From: Bacillota bacterium
Lineage (GTDB): Bacteria; Bacillota; Dethiobacteria; DTU022
Length of the DNA stretch: 30,840 nucleotides
NCBI GenBank assembly: GCA_012727685.1
Contig: JAAYGO010000127.1
Span: 1 to 30,840, forward strand
Direction of reading: 5' to 3'
The translations under genes were made by a program, and so were the position numbers. Of the stretch, positions 30,805-30,840 are shown one piece after another; the stretch's first letter is position 1, and the number at the start of each line of letters is the position of its first letter. The notes under the pieces are model-generated. The model was not told the DNA's origin and searched no databases. It was given only the letters and a program-made list of their open reading frames with translations.

Positions 30805-30840
30805 ATAAAGGATGTCTTCATTTCCCTCAAACTGAGCTAA

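Overview
The window looks like a chromosomal segment of a Gram-positive, endospore-forming anaerobe of the class Clostridia. It has SpoIIID behind a promoter that fits the sigma-E consensus, strong AGGAGG-type ribosome binding sites, GTG and TTG starts, a SAM-I riboswitch and a B. subtilis-like gene order. A CooC-type nickel ATPase and the anaerobic sulfide-to-homocysteine genes suggest a strict anaerobe that probably has a CO dehydrogenase elsewhere. I cannot name a genus. No insertion sequence, phage gene or CRISPR array is visible; this is a core-genome region.

Layout. (1) 1-2550: spoIIID, an mbl/mreB-type actin and a PHP-domain phosphoesterase. (2) 2569-3890, minus strand: dapB followed by a small DUF606 membrane protein. 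(3) 4155-6050: gap and a cupin-type phosphoglucose isomerase, closed by a terminator. (4) 6161-8538: a compact three-gene cassette (DUF39/HcyBio, NIL-ferredoxin, UPF0280) predicted to make homocysteine from aspartate semialdehyde and sulfide. (5) 8664-9709: tRNA-Thr(CGT), a convergent HTH/zinc-ribbon gene and a 53-residue protein with a weak Spo0E-like pattern. (6) 9923-12843: cooC behind an apparent attenuator, a phosphoribosyltransferase, and metK behind a SAM-I riboswitch. (7) 12994-15919: recD2 overlapping comF. (8) 15984-30051: hpf, an unrecognised nucleotidyltransferase-like gene, secA, prfB with its programmed frameshift, a YitT protein, ilvC, ftsE, ftsX, a secreted M23 peptidase, a CtpA/B protease and a MinJ-like PDZ membrane protein. 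(9) A UPF0016/Gdt1-family cation transporter, then promoter-like DNA running off the right edge.

The genes form recognisable functional sets. DapB and the homocysteine cassette lie downstream of aspartate semialdehyde, and MetK turns the resulting methionine into SAM. FtsEX, the coiled-coil M23 enzyme, the PDZ protease and the PDZ membrane protein look like a division-site wall-hydrolase control module. The order hpf-secA-prfB-yitT-ftsE-ftsX-ctp-minJ is the one known from B. subtilis. However, the flagellar genes that in B. subtilis lie between comF and hpf, and after mbl, are absent here.

The most interesting points are the self-contained homocysteine cassette in a spore former, the mutually exclusive hairpins in front of cooC, a SecA with a long insertion resembling the Bacteroidetes form, a sigma-H-like promoter in front of hpf, and the orphan gene between hpf and secA. 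Family assignments rest on motifs read by eye. No database search was possible.
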